Source: Euptelea pleiosperma (lineage: Eukaryota > Streptophyta > Magnoliopsida > Ranunculales > Eupteleaceae). From it: a DNA stretch of 64,000 bases. A program made the position numbers and the translations under genes. This document shows, piece after piece, positions 12,202-23,171 of the stretch. Location of the stretch: positions 26,724,154-26,788,153 of the forward strand of contig CM068552.1 in the NCBI GenBank assembly GCA_035048495.1, in the 5' to 3' direction. Positions within the stretch are counted from its first letter, which is position 1, and every line of letters starts with the position of its first letter. The notes under the pieces are model-generated. The model was given only the letters and a program-made list of their open reading frames with translations, was not told the DNA's origin and searched no databases.

Positions 12202-12903
12202 CTCTCTCGATATATCATCCAACAACAGCACTCCATAAAGAGCTTGGAACACCGCCTAGGTGAGTTAGAATCTGAGAGAGAGGAAGTCAACTTCACTAGC
12301 CAACCTATGGCTTATCTAGAGGGGAATACCATGGCCACATGCCATAATGAGGAGTCAGACAACTGGACCCAGTACCAGACTTTACAAGAGGAAATTGAGG
12401 TTGCTACACACAATGGATCGGACAACAATATTGATAAGCCAGAGTCTCCATCTTCGGTGCCCTTAAAAGCACCAAATCTAGAACTTGTCCCAGAGAAGCC
12501 AATTTCTCCATCTACCTCCGTTATTTCTATCTAGGACTCTAAAGAAGTTATTCATAACACTGAGCTGTGTCTTGACTATAGGATTCCAATTGGCCTAGAC
12601 TTACCCGTCCCCACCACCCTTGGATTGTGTAACAATCGTGATGAACCCATGTTTCCATCTATGGTGTCCTTATAGGCAGCTACTTCTATACCGAGCGCAG
12701 AGATACCCATATCCATCTCTATTTCTGATGATTCTACATCTGCACTGAATGCAGACATTCCTACCATTGAGAAATATTTAGAAAATGGGATTATAGCTAC
12801 CCTGGACTTACCGTTCCCCACCGAGGATAAACACATTGAGTGCAGGGATTGGAACATCCCTCTCACATTAGGAAACCTTGAGGAAGAGGTCCACAGTTTT
12901 TGA
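12202..12903 (+). pseudogene. Second broken ORF of the non-autonomous gypsy unit
   Basis: One frame reads from about 12,202 to a stop at 12,901 with only two internal stops (12,532 and 12,673). It begins in a predicted helical segment (MEHRLGELESEREEVNF) and continues as a Pro/Ser/Thr/Ile-rich, probably disordered chain with repeated PSVPLKAP- and ISPSTSVIS-like phrases. No enzyme motif is present. The long frame with few stops suggests it was once translated, perhaps joined to the preceding block by frameshift. Function unknown. Confidence 0.45.
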
Positions 12904-13288
12904 CCCACCACCATACGTCGATGTTGTCAATAAACCATGTGTCGTAGAGAGTCTAATTCAGGACTCTCCCGAGGAAAATTTACCTAAGTGTCTAGAACAC
13001 TTTGAGCTTGACTTCATCTCAGAGTCATACAATTTTGGTATTACTGATCTGCAGGAGTCTACTCCATTCAAATACATTCCTGCTAGACTCAATAAGTCTG
13101 CGGCTCTGCTAACCATGGTCAGAGGAGCCATTACTACTCTCCTCTCAATTTTTACTGAGAAGCTTTGCTCTATCCCCACTGAACTAAATATTTTTGCTGG
13201 TCTTTTCAGAGCACTTATTGTACTTCTCTCAGTTTACACTGAGAAAGACCTGTTCTACACAGATATACCTAGACAAATGATAGGATAA
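12878..13288 (+). pseudogene. Third ORF of the unit, with hydrophobic C-terminal segments (136 codons)
   Basis: It overlaps the previous frame by 26 bp and ends about 60 bp before the TAGTTGGGGGTAC that opens the 3' noncoding region. The N-terminal half is acidic (SLIQDSPEENLPKCLEHFEL). The C-terminal half has two hydrophobic stretches, around TMVRGAITTLLSIF and FAGLFRALIVLLSVY, that could be membrane segments. Position just before the 3' noncoding block is where some Athila elements carry an env-like ORF. No homology can be shown by eye, so the env idea is a guess. Confidence 0.4.
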
Positions 13289-15223
13289 TAGTCTCTGTCC
13301 ACCATTAGAAATGAAAGACTGCAGATTCACTCAGTCTCCATGAGTTTTAATCTAGTTGGGGGTACTTGATATACCCCCGTCATGTCTGGCTGAAGACGTA
13401 AAACTTATCGCTTTCGAAAAAGCAATTCCGAATATTTCTAAAGTACATGAGTCTCATGCATTTGTTATTACTGTGATATCTCTGGACATGCAGGAACATT
13501 CATTCTTCCTATAATCAGGTACCACACACTGTCGAGTTTATGCCGAGTTGGTAACATCCTCTCTGAACCTTTGTATCATCATTATCAATTTTCCATCATT
13601 TTATGTCCCGGTCATGAGCATCGAGGACGGTGCTATATTTTGGTTGGGAGTGGGTTTTTACTAAAACTCATGTTTTCATTTTGATATAAAAAAAGAGAAA
13701 CCTTGTGTTTTTAGGTGTAATTTCATGTGATTTTTGAAAATGCTCCAACTTGATGAGTAAAAAGTTTCAGAAAGTCTATATATTGAAAAGGATGTCTGTT
13801 TTGAAAAATCACTTATTAGCTATTTATTCAGTTTGAAAACAAACATTACTACAGTGGATTGAAAAATCTTTGAAAACTCAGATCCAACAAATATGTTCAC
13901 ATATCAACGTCAGAATTATCCAAAGTTTAGACTATCGAGAAATCCAAGAAGAACAATTGTGGAGACCTAACCCAATGAGCTTTTGAGCTTTTCATCATTT
14001 CTGAGGGTTATAAAATTATTCTGAGTCACAAGATGACTCACAATTCTTCTAATCCCCAAATGTTTCCATTGAGTGGTCTCATTAACCTTTGCTTTGGTCA
14101 TGGAACTCAGAACGACATCAAATTCGGATTATTACATAAAGAACATTCCCTATATCCATTCGAGACATCGAAGATGAAAGTACAAACCTAAAAAATGATA
14201 TAGGCCATCTTTCTAACCAAACAGACTTTTTAGCTTCCCTAACATCTATATTGTTAGAAACCATTTTTGAGCCTTTTGATGAAAATCTTTTCTTGTTAAC
14301 CCATCAACCAAAAACCCAATCCCAAAAAAGAGTTCAATACGATAACCTACTTCTAAGAGGGATCACAGAATATTTGGTATGATTACTCCATGAAAAGATA
14401 GAAACCAAGAAAGGAAAAGAAAATAAAACAAAACAAATGGTTCAAGCTGAAAAGAAACATGATCAGGAAGAAAGAAAGAAAGAAAAAAGAATCTAAAAAA
14501 GGTTGAAAAATATCCTAAAAGAAAAAAATCAGAAATGAAAAGAAGAAAAGTTAAGGAAATGCTATACCTGAGAAAAATTACAAAGAATAGTGAGATATTC
14601 TCTCAGAATTTTTAAATTTCAGAACACCCTTCTTTTATAAACCTATCCTAAGCCTCAATACAACCTATATAAATCCTATTTGATTCTAGATTAGTACCAT
14701 CATTAAGTGTGGAGAATGGAAAAAAGAGAAATTATAGAGTTTGATCCGGCATTCTTAGGAGATATGACATTCCAATCATGAGATCTTAAATCTTCTTATA
14801 CCCTCTATTCAAGAACTATATATGTGAGACGTTTGCCAGTTTCTATATTCATCTCCTCACATATAGTTTGAGAGAAAAGTATAAAACCATTTCTGAGTGA
14901 TTCACTTCTGAGTAGTATACAAGTGAGGATTGAGGTCGAGGCATAGAGTCTCTAAGGAGATCCAGATATCTCTACTGCTAGATAAGGATGATGTTGAACA
15001 CACACACACACTGAGTCTGAGTAATCTTTTGTTTGAAGGTCCATTTGTAGAAGTGTTGCATTTTGCTAATTAGTTCTAATTTGTGAATGATTTCTTGCAT
15101 CTTTGAAATAATCTGACAAAATGGAGTTTTTTCTGAGTAATGCAAATAAGTTTTCTAGCATATTATACCAAGCACTTTTTAGCTCACTTATTTCGCAGTA
15201 ATTGCCAAGGATTGGCAATATGC
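13289..15223 (+). other. 3' noncoding region of the Athila-like element, copy 2
   Basis: This is the second copy of the block at 6,498-7,943, including TAGTTGGGGGTAC, CATGTCTGGCTGAAGACGTA and the A-rich segment at 14,390-14,570. From 14,760 to 15,223 it extends past the point where copy 1 is cut. It includes a short CA repeat near 15,000. It ends at a polypurine tract abutting an LTR, so here the 3' end structure is intact. Confidence 0.75.
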
Positions 15224-15236
15224 TAGTTGGGGGTTG
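15224..15236 (+). promoter_or_regulatory. Polypurine tract (plus-strand primer) next to the 3' LTR
   Basis: TAGTTGGGGGTTG lies directly before the TGATATTCAC start of the LTR, where plus-strand DNA synthesis is primed. It fixes the orientation of the unit as left to right and shows that 15,237-16,699 is a 3' LTR rather than a solo LTR. Confidence 0.8.
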
Positions 15237-16699
15237 TGATATTCACTCAAAGTGCTTATTTTAAGCCATTATCCTTATAGCGATGTCGCATTCTCCTACA
15301 TAAAACTTGTCTTTTCATCGACTTTTTCACTTAAAAGTTTCTTCCATTGCATAGAACGCATTCTTTAGATGAAAATTGACTATTTACATGAAATATACGC
15401 ATTTCGGATAGTCCAGTATCAAGCCGTTTTAGTTGAATCTCATTACATGCTTTTTCACTTGCAGGAGACCCTATCGGGTGATTCTCGAGGATTGGCAGGC
15501 CCACGATCAACAAAAGAAGACTTCTATCAAAGCTTAAAGAGCCAAAAGGCTAGGATAAAAAAGATATAAGCCATGTACGGGCAAAGCTAGAGGATCGTAG
15601 AGGCGGAACAAGGACTAAGAGAGAGAAGAATAGCTGGAGACCAAGAGAAGGACTTAGGTGTTAAAGGCCACACTAATTGACATTAAAGGATACATTTGAC
15701 TAATTGGTGGAGCGGACGAGAGAGAATAAAGAAGACCAGGGTTCAAGACCCTCCAATGCTTTTATTTTTGTATTTTTCTCACCTCTCTCCTATTTCTCTC
15801 TCTATCTATCTATCTTGGCCCATGACCTAGGCCCATGACCTAAGCCCATGACCCAAGCCCACGACTATTTGCAACAAGAGAGAATTGGTCTCACTTAGCC
15901 GATTCTTCTCTCTCCTATTTCTCTCTATCCTAGTCACTCTCTTTCTCATCTAACTAACCCATTCCCAACCGTTGGATCTCTCTAGATCCAACGGTCATCA
16001 TTTTTACAACAAGCTATCAAAAAAAAAGTCTATAAGAGATCTACGATCTCTCATTGGGTTGGTTCTCTCCTCCCTCTCATAACCTACAATCTTCTAGGAT
16101 CCCTCTCCCCTTCTTCTCTAAACCTCTCTATATCTCTCATTTCCTTGGTTCGGTTCTCTTCCAAAAACCCTCAAGAACTCGGCTGTGCAAACCTCTTCTC
16201 CATTGGTAATCACCAAGGTAAATCTCCATTTTCTATCTTCTCTTTCATTTTCTCTCTCTAAAATCTTGTTCTTTCTCTTTATATTTCTTTTCTTATAATA
16301 CTTTCTAAAGTGATGGTTATTTGTTTTTATTTTTTTTTATGAATAAATTAGATTCAAGCATTGTAACTTGCATTATTTTAATATATAAGTTTCTATTTTC
16401 CGCTTATGGTGTTTCTTTCTCTTTACTTATGTTAATTAGTTGATAAAAATCTTTCCAAAAAGATTATTTTAAATCTCAATCATTAATCACCATTCTCACC
16501 CTTCTATCCATATTTTCAAGCACTTTTTATTGTTATAATGTTCCGATAAATTGTGTTCCCTAACCCCGAGTGCGGATTCAACATCCGACATATCGCTATA
16601 CAAAGTCTGCATTTTTGTAGGATTTAAAGTGAACCAGAATTATAAATATTATTGAAATCTAGGGTTGCTGATCCGACGACATGAAAAACCCTAATTTCA
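15237..16699 (+). mobile_element. 3' LTR of the Athila-like unit, 1,463 bp
   Basis: It starts TGATATTCACTCAAAGTGC just after the polypurine tract and ends CCCTAATTTCA. It is a close relative of the solo LTR at 23,172-24,573. Inside are a tRNA-like segment (15,696-15,760), short GCCCATGACC repeats (15,820-15,875), an 11-bp palindrome CCGTTGGATCT/AGATCCAACGG (15,969-15,994) and a possible TATA element TATAAG at 16,031, followed by a C/T-rich leader. No target-site duplication can be assigned because the unit's left end is not intact. Confidence 0.85.
15696..15760 (+). repeat. tRNA-like relic with Pol III A/B-box-like sequences inside the LTR
   Basis: TTGACTAATTGGTGGAGCGGACG resembles a tRNA D arm, and AGGG-TTCAAGA-CCCT at 15,738-15,752 is a perfect T arm: four pairs with a seven-base TTCAAGA loop, which contains the Pol III B box. 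The same pair recurs in the LTR at 23,636-23,687, where it reads AATTGGTAGAGCAGACG and is closer to a true D arm. No acceptor stem or anticodon arm folds, so this is not a working tRNA gene. Confidence 0.55.
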
Positions 16700-17257
16700 A
16701 CAACTCCCCACAGTGACTAAAAGCAAATGATGACAAAAAGATTTAGCGTATCCTCAACTTTCGACATGGAATGAAAAGCAAATCTCAAGTATTGTTCAAG
16801 AATCTCAAGTACTGTTAAAGATGTCACTGTCAGTCACTATCCACCACTGTTTGTAAATATTTGGTATTATAGCACTTTTTACTGTTTCGTCGGTGGATGT
16901 CTATCTTTATGTATTTTGGTTTGTAATATTTCAAGTCCAATGCCTATAAAAGGCCACTCCATGTAAGCTTTGAAATATACTAAGCAATTCTAATCCTAAC
17001 TCTGAGTAGTAAGGTCCTAGTCCAATGTAATCGAGTAAGACTTGGCTCAACCAAGTAGGTGTCCGAGTGTTTGAAGTCTTGTAAAATCTTCCTATATCTA
17101 TATATCAGTGTGATTATGTGTGTTATTAACACCTATCTTCGCATCAGCCGCATATCATTCTCATTACGCATGTTTAGATCTTTGTTTAGGATCATTCTGT
17201 TACTATCCTCATGCATTCTTAGTGTTATTGTCTATTAGCTGTGTACAGGCCCCATAT
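16700..17257 (+). promoter_or_regulatory. Endogenous pararetrovirus: pregenomic promoter and start of RNA leader
   Basis: This is the first segment of the pararetrovirus cluster, directly after the LTR. It holds a non-repeated upstream region, a TATA box (CTATAAAAGG, 16,944-16,953) and the beginning of the viral RNA. The text AATACTAAG...TTCTAATCC near 16,976 also starts each unit of the tandem array at 26,166-28,690, and lies about 30 bp after the TATA box, as expected for an RNA start. The leader continues to GCCCCATATTTG and is then joined to an inverted viral segment. It is the only copy of the TATA region seen in the cluster. Confidence 0.7.
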
Positions 17258-17299
17258 TTGATAACCAATAGCCAAGAACATAGTACCCATTGCTCAAGT

Positions 17300-18272
17300 T
17301 ATTAACTATTCGATAAAGGGTTTCCAGTGGGTTGGAGAAAGGATTTGTGGGTTGAGAATGGTCACTGCTGCGCCTGTGTCAAAGAGGGCAATGATTAATA
17401 TGGGTTTGGAATATGGTTCTGGGTACAGGGTGACTTGAGCAATGGGTACTGGTTGATGGTGTGAGAACTGGATGCTTGGTGGTTTCGGAGGTATGACAGG
17501 TAGGTTGCATACGGGAATGACATCAGAACGGTAGGACGGTTTTGAACTGCTTAAGAGGTTGGGTGGTTTATCGGGGTGTCTGTCCGATAATGTAATTCCG
17601 TAAATATCCATAGTTTCAGACTACTCATCTGAGTAACTATCAGAATCTTCTTGTAACCAATAGCGAGAAGGGATTCGGGCGTATAAAACTCTTCATCGAG
17701 TGAAAATTTGGATTCGAGATTCAAAACATCTTTGTTTACAATTGCCGAGATGCGCTGAAAAGTGTCAACACGCTTTTTCTTGTTGGGGCAATTTTTTGCA
17801 AAGTGACCTGGTTACTGGCAAATGTAACACTTGTCCGGTCTGTTGCCTGGTTTAAGCCGAAATGGTCGCTTGCATAGGAAACGCCATTTTTTCTTCTTCT
17901 TGAACTGAGAGGGTTTCTCATGAGACTGATATTTCTGAAAGTGCTTCTTCTACTTCGTGAATGGTCCACAATCATAGTCTTTGTGATTTGAACATTTGAT
18001 TTGGAAATCTTTTCTGTCACATGCTTTGCCAATTTTCTTACCCATTTTTTGGATTTTGTCAAGGAACTTGGACTGGTTGCAAAATCTGTCGAGAGCCGAT
18101 GAGACTTTCTTGATAGATTTCACCAAGACTAGCATTTTGTAATGTCATGCCTTTTGCTGTAAGGACTTTTGTAGTTTCTTCACCAAGGGGTTCTGGTAGA
18201 GACTGAATGTAGATCTGTTTCAGATTGACGTCGTCGATTCCATTAAGAACATAGTATTACTTGGACAGCCGT
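17300..18272 (-). pseudogene. Endogenous pararetrovirus segment (inverted): coat-protein C-terminus, zinc knuckle and protease start
   Basis: Read on the minus strand, this encodes a basic, Lys-rich coat-protein tail, then a CCHC zinc knuckle of pattern CYIC-x-x-PGHFAKNC (around 17,800-17,850) in which one position has become a stop, then an acidic linker and the aspartic protease start with an intact D-T-G motif (ALFDTGAAVTILNP). Several stops and frame changes break it. It corresponds to about 30,470-31,455 of the long plus-strand copy. The left edge abuts promoter/leader sequence and the right edge abuts a plus-strand segment, so both ends are inversion junctions. Confidence 0.8.
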
Positions 18273-20095
18273 TCATAATGCTTGAAAATAGAATGGTACC
18301 AGTTCAAAATCGTCCAACCCTTCCGACGTTATTCTCGTACACAACCTACCTGTCATACCTCCAGACATTCAGTTCTCACACCATCAACCAGTACCCATTG
18401 CTCAAGTCACCTTGTACCCAGAACCATATTCCAAACCCATATCAGTCATTGCCCTCTTTGACATAGGGGCAGCAGCTACCATTCTCAACCCACAAATCCT
18501 TCATCCAACCCACTGGAAACCCTTTACTCAAGAATTCCGTGCCGCCAATGGCCTCACCTTTCTCATAGACAAAATCAGTCTCCCCATCTCCATCCGAATA
18601 TTTCCTAACCTCACCATAACCCACAAAGTTCTCGGTTGTCTCCTTTCAGGAAAAGATTTGATAATTGGATTTGATATTCTCCATCAGATTCAACATCTCA
18701 AATCGACCCCCAATGGACTTTCCTACAAAGCCCATTTCCTTACATGATCACAAATCTCGAGGCTCCATCTTGTACAACCATTTGAATCCATCATCCATAC
18801 CCTTATCCATCAATGTTGTGCCAACTCACACACCGAATTTCTCAATCCCACAAATCCATCACCCTTATGGACTCGTTCTGATTTCTTCATCTCCCTTCTT
18901 TTCAAAAAAGAATGAAGATATCAATCCCACAAAATCCTCTCACAAAGGCATGAACCCTGATCATTTGCAACAAGCAATTAAAAAATTGAAATAGCTCCAA
19001 CATGACGGACTTATTGAACCATTAGACTTACAATGGGCTTGCGAAGCATTTTATGTCAACAAGCGATCAGAACAGATTAGAGGAAAACTCAGGTTTGTGA
19101 TCAATTCTCAGCCATTGAACATCTTCCTTGTTGATAACAAATTTGCATTGCCAAATAGACAGTCTCTCTTTGGACATCTTTCTTCAGCCACGATCTCCTC
19201 AAAGTTTGATATCAAATCAGGCTTTTGGCAACTTGGAATTAAACTAGAAGAACGTCACAAAACGACATTCTGCATTCCTGATCATCACTATCAATGGACA
19301 GTTATGCCATTCGGCCTCAAAAATGCTCCTTCAGAATTTCAGAAGGCCATGATCAAGATCTTTCATCCCATCTTATCACAAGCTCTCATCTACATCGATG
19401 ACATCCTCATCTTTTCTCTAGATGAAATATCTCACAAAGCTCTCCTCGAAGAATTTTTCCGCATCATCCAAACTCATGGAATCATCCTATCCGACAAGAA
19501 AATGCTCATCAGCCAAACAAAGATTGACTTTCTCGGAATGCAAATTTCTAAGGGAAAGTATGTTCCACAAGATCACATTGGAAAATCCCTTCTCGATTTT
19601 TCGGACATACTATCAACCACCAAACTGATCCAACAGTTTCTCGGCATCCTTAATTACATAGGAGACTTTGTCAAAGGACTTGCTACCCATAAGTCTCTTC
19701 TTGAAATACAACTCTAGAAAAATGCCCCTCCTTGGTCTCATATCCACACAGATGTAGTTCAAACCATCAAAAAGGCCGTACAACAGCTCCCAACTCTCCA
19801 AATTCTCAGTCCTACAGGAAAAAGGATCCTCCAAACAAACACATCAAATGAATTCTGGGGTGTAGTTCTCTTTGATGAAATTGACGAAAAAAGACATTTA
19901 TGTGGATACAAGAGTGGAAAATCCAAAGATGGACAACTTCACTACCACTCAACTTTCAAAGAAATCCTTGAGGTCAAAAACGGAATCGAAAAGTTCAAGT
20001 TCCATCTAGCAGGACATTCCTTTCACATTGAGACGGACATGAGCAGTTTCTCCAAAATGTTACAATTCAAACAAAAATAGATTCCCAACTCTCAA
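18273..20095 (+). pseudogene. Endogenous pararetrovirus segment: protease, reverse transcriptase, RNase H (left inverted arm)
   Basis: It covers the protease (18,412-18,747; active site reads D-I-G rather than D-T-G), the linker, reverse transcriptase (about 18,950-19,850) with SKFDIKSGFWQLGI, MPFGLKNAPSEFQ and the YIDD catalytic box, and the RNase H start. The enzymes would copy pregenomic RNA into DNA. The RT stretch at 19,097-19,717 is open for 206 codons, but stops and frameshifts break the rest. From 18,299 it forms the left arm of a 1.8-kb inverted repeat with 20,339-22,140. Caulimoviridae-like by motif and gene order. Confidence 0.88.
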
Positions 20096-22140
20096 ACCTT
20101 TGGAAGTTTGTGACACTTCTTCATTGCTAGTGGAGGGTAAAAATGGTAGTTTGAATTTCGGGTGGCAACGTTGGGATATGTTGGACAGGGTAAATGCATG
20201 GGGGAACTAGAAGGACTGGAAGGTTCCTGAGGAGTTTTGTATTTTTGCGAGAGAGCCAATCTGCAAGGATGTTGATTTTTCCTAGCATGTGTTTGACTAT
20301 GAAAGACCATTGACTGAACCAATTTGCCCATCGAAGGAGTTGAGAGTTGGGAATATGTTTTTGTTTGAATTGTAAATTTTTGGGGAAACTGCTCATGTCC
20401 ATCTCAATGTGAAAGGAATGTCCTGCCTGATGGAACTTGAACTTTTCGATTCCATTTTTTACTGCGATGATTTCTTTGAAAGTTGAGTGGTAGTGAAGTT
20501 GTCCATCTTTGAATTTTTCACTCTTGTATCCACATAATTGTCTTTTTTCGTCAATTTCATCAAAGAGAACTGCACCCCAGAATTCATCTGATGCGTCTGT
20601 TTGGAAGATCATTTTTCCTATAGGACTGGGAATTTAGAGAACTAGGAGCTGTTGTACGGTCTTTTTGATGGTTTGAACTGCCTCTGTGTGGAAATGAGAC
20701 TAAGGAGGGGCATTTTTCTGGAGTTGTATTTCAAAAAGAGACTTATGGGTAGCAAGTCCTTTGACAAAGTCTCCTATGTAATTAAGGATGCCAAGAAACT
20801 ATTGGATCAGTTTGGTGGTTGACAGTATGTCCGAAAAATCGAGAAGAGATTTTCCAATGTGATCTTGTGGAACATACTTTCCCTTAGAAATTTGCATTCT
20901 GAGAAAGTCAATCTCTGTTTGGCCGATGAGCATTTTCTTTTCGGATAGCATGATTCCATGAGTTTGGATGATGCGGAAAAATTCTTCGAGGAGAGCTTTG
21001 TGAGATATTTCATCCGGAGAAAAGAGGAGGATGTCATCGATGTAGATGAGAGCTTGTGATAAGATGGGATGAAAGATCTTGATCATGGCCTTCTGAAATT
21101 CTGAAGGAGCATTTTTGAGGCCGAATGGCATAACTGTCCATTGATAGTGATGATCAGGAATGCAGAATGCCATTTTGTGACGTTCTTCTGGTTTAATTCC
21201 AAGTTGCCAAAAGCCTGATTTGATATCAAACTTTGAGAAGATCTTGGCAGAAGAAAGATGTCCAAAGAGAGACTGTCTATTTGGCAATGCGAATTTGTTA
21301 TCAGCAAGGAAGATGTTCAATGGCTGATAATTGATCACGAGCCTGAGTTTTCCTCTAATCTATTCTGATCGCTTGTTGACATAAAATGCTTCGCAAGCCC
21401 ATTGTGAGTCTGATGGTTCAATAAGTCCGTCATGTTGGAGCTGTTTCAATTCTATAATGACTTGTTGCAAATGATCAGGATTCATGCCTTTGTGAGAGGA
21501 CTTTGTGGGATTGATATCTTCTTCTTTTTTAAAGAAGGGAGATGAAGAAATTAGAATGAGTCCATAAGGGTGATGGATTTTTTTGAGAAATTCGGTGTGT
21601 GAGTTGGCACAACATTGATGGACGAGGGTATGGATGATGGATTCAAATGGTTGTACAAGATGGAGCCTCAGAATTTGTAACCATTTAAGGAAATGGGCTT
21701 TGTAGTAAAGTTCATTGGGGGTCCATTTGAGATGTTGGATTCGATGGAGAATATCAAATCCCATAATCAAATCTTTTCTTAAAAGGGGACAACCGAGAAC
21801 TTTGTGGGTTATGGTGAGGTTAGGAAATATCCGGATGGAGATGGGGATACTGATCTTGTCTATGAGAAAGGTGAGGCCATTGGCAGCACAGAATTCTTGA
21901 GTAAAGGGTTTCCAATGGGTTGGAGGAAGGATTTGTGGGTTGAGAATGGTAGCTACTACCCCTATGTCAAAGAAGGCAATTACTGATATGGGTTTGGAAT
22001 AGGGTTCTGGATACAAGGTGACTTGAGCAATGGGTACTGGTTGATGGTGTGAGAATTGGATGTCTGGAGGTTCTGGAGGTATGACAGGTAGGTTGTATAC
22101 GGGAATGACATCAAAAGGGTTGGACAGTTTTGAACTGGTT
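18299..22140. repeat. Large inverted repeat, arms about 1.8 kb, 243-bp spacer
   Basis: Arms 18,299-20,095 and 20,339-22,140 are reverse complements over protease, RT and RNase H. The spacer (20,096-20,338) is the RNase H end, present only in minus orientation. A transcript across it would fold into a long, imperfect double-stranded RNA. Confidence 0.85.
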
Positions 22141-22204
22141 AAGAGGTCGTGTGGTTTATCGGGGGTCTGTCTAATAATGTAATTCCGTAAATATCCATAG
22201 TTTC
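20096..22204 (-). pseudogene. Endogenous pararetrovirus segment (inverted): protease, RT, RNase H (right inverted arm)
   Basis: On the minus strand this reads protease (21,360-22,016, active site also D-I-G), reverse transcriptase (20,799-21,338, YIDD box present) and RNase H (20,127-20,612, with ILADWLSRK near its end). It is the mirror copy of 18,299-20,095 and continues 243 bp further into the C-terminal region. Both arms share the protease D-I-G change, while the neighbouring minus-strand copy at 17,300 keeps D-T-G, so the two arms probably come from one parent copy. Stops and frame breaks between the three parts make it non-functional. Confidence 0.88.
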
Positions 22205-23171
22205 AGTTCATCCATATTTGCATCCATGTCACAGTTCATTCTTGCATCCATCCATATCACAGTTGGTATCACTGCACTCAAAACTATCCACCTAGAAACC
22301 CTTGACCAGTAGGCTCTATCTTGTATCGTGATTACTATGCTATATCCTGTGCCATGACTAGTGTGCTCTGCAGTTGCGACCTCGAGTCGATCCTCTGCAT
22401 TAAAAAACTTGGTGTTTAAGGATGTCAGAAAACTCGATGTTTAGGGATAACTAAAAACAAGGAACCAGTTTCTTTTTGGTTAATTCTGTTTGAAAGAGAC
22501 AAAGCATCTCCGAGTTTCGACGAAAAGAAGTCCAAGAGGGACGTGTTACCGCCACCTTTTGTAGGAAAAAAAGTGTCTAAGGCAAACAGAAAGAACCCTT
22601 AAAAATGGAAACCAGTTCATCTTCAGAAAAGATACCCATACCAAACACATCACCTACATCCTCATTAGATCATCATCATTATCCAAGTTTAGATCTGCAT
22701 CTTCATCTAAGTTAGATTCATTGTATGAAATAGAATATCTCCCTGAGTCATCCAAAATTCCAGTTATTAAGTTCCCTATTGTCAACCCATATAATGTCTA
22801 TAGTCATTCTCAAAACTCATTCCAAAAAACCCTAAAAAGATTGATCTCCCCATCTGCTCCATGCATGAAAGAATACATTATGGCCTCAAATTTCGGACAA
22901 CATCCGATCTACGCCATAGAAGCAGAAACATTCATCACTCCACAGTTTCCTGAACATCTTCATCCATCTTGGTTAAAGCAAGGACTCACACATGTCCACT
23001 TTGGTGCTATCAAGCTAGCACTCACATTCTATGGCAGAAAGCTCTTCCAGGATCGCGTTACTTGACACCCGATTCAAAAAGTATCAGCATGCAAACATTG
23101 CCACAGTCCAAGCAACACTGAACGTCGGAACAGTCTTCTTGACCTTCTTTCCGAACTTCAACCTCCACATC
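22205..23171 (+). pseudogene. Endogenous pararetrovirus segment: RNA leader, ORF start and movement-protein region
   Basis: It begins within the leader, reaches an ATG at 22,605 (METSSSEKIPIPNT), and after a one-base loss near 22,668 shifts frame into LYEIEYLPESSKIP. A further reading block at 22,721-23,065 leads into sequence typical of 30K-superfamily movement proteins of plant pararetroviruses (LTFYGRK, then in another frame LDTRF, TLN-GTV and FFPNFNL). Such proteins carry virus through plasmodesmata. At least two frameshifts are present. The segment is interrupted at 23,171 by a solo LTR and continues at 24,574. Confidence 0.72.

Noticed and set aside
12878..13288. Definite env gene of an Athila element
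   Set aside because: Position and two hydrophobic stretches are suggestive, but no signal peptide, cleavage site or homology can be shown, so it is left as unidentified.
15696..15760. Working tRNA gene
   Set aside because: D-arm-like and T-arm sequences exist, but no acceptor stem or anticodon arm can be formed.
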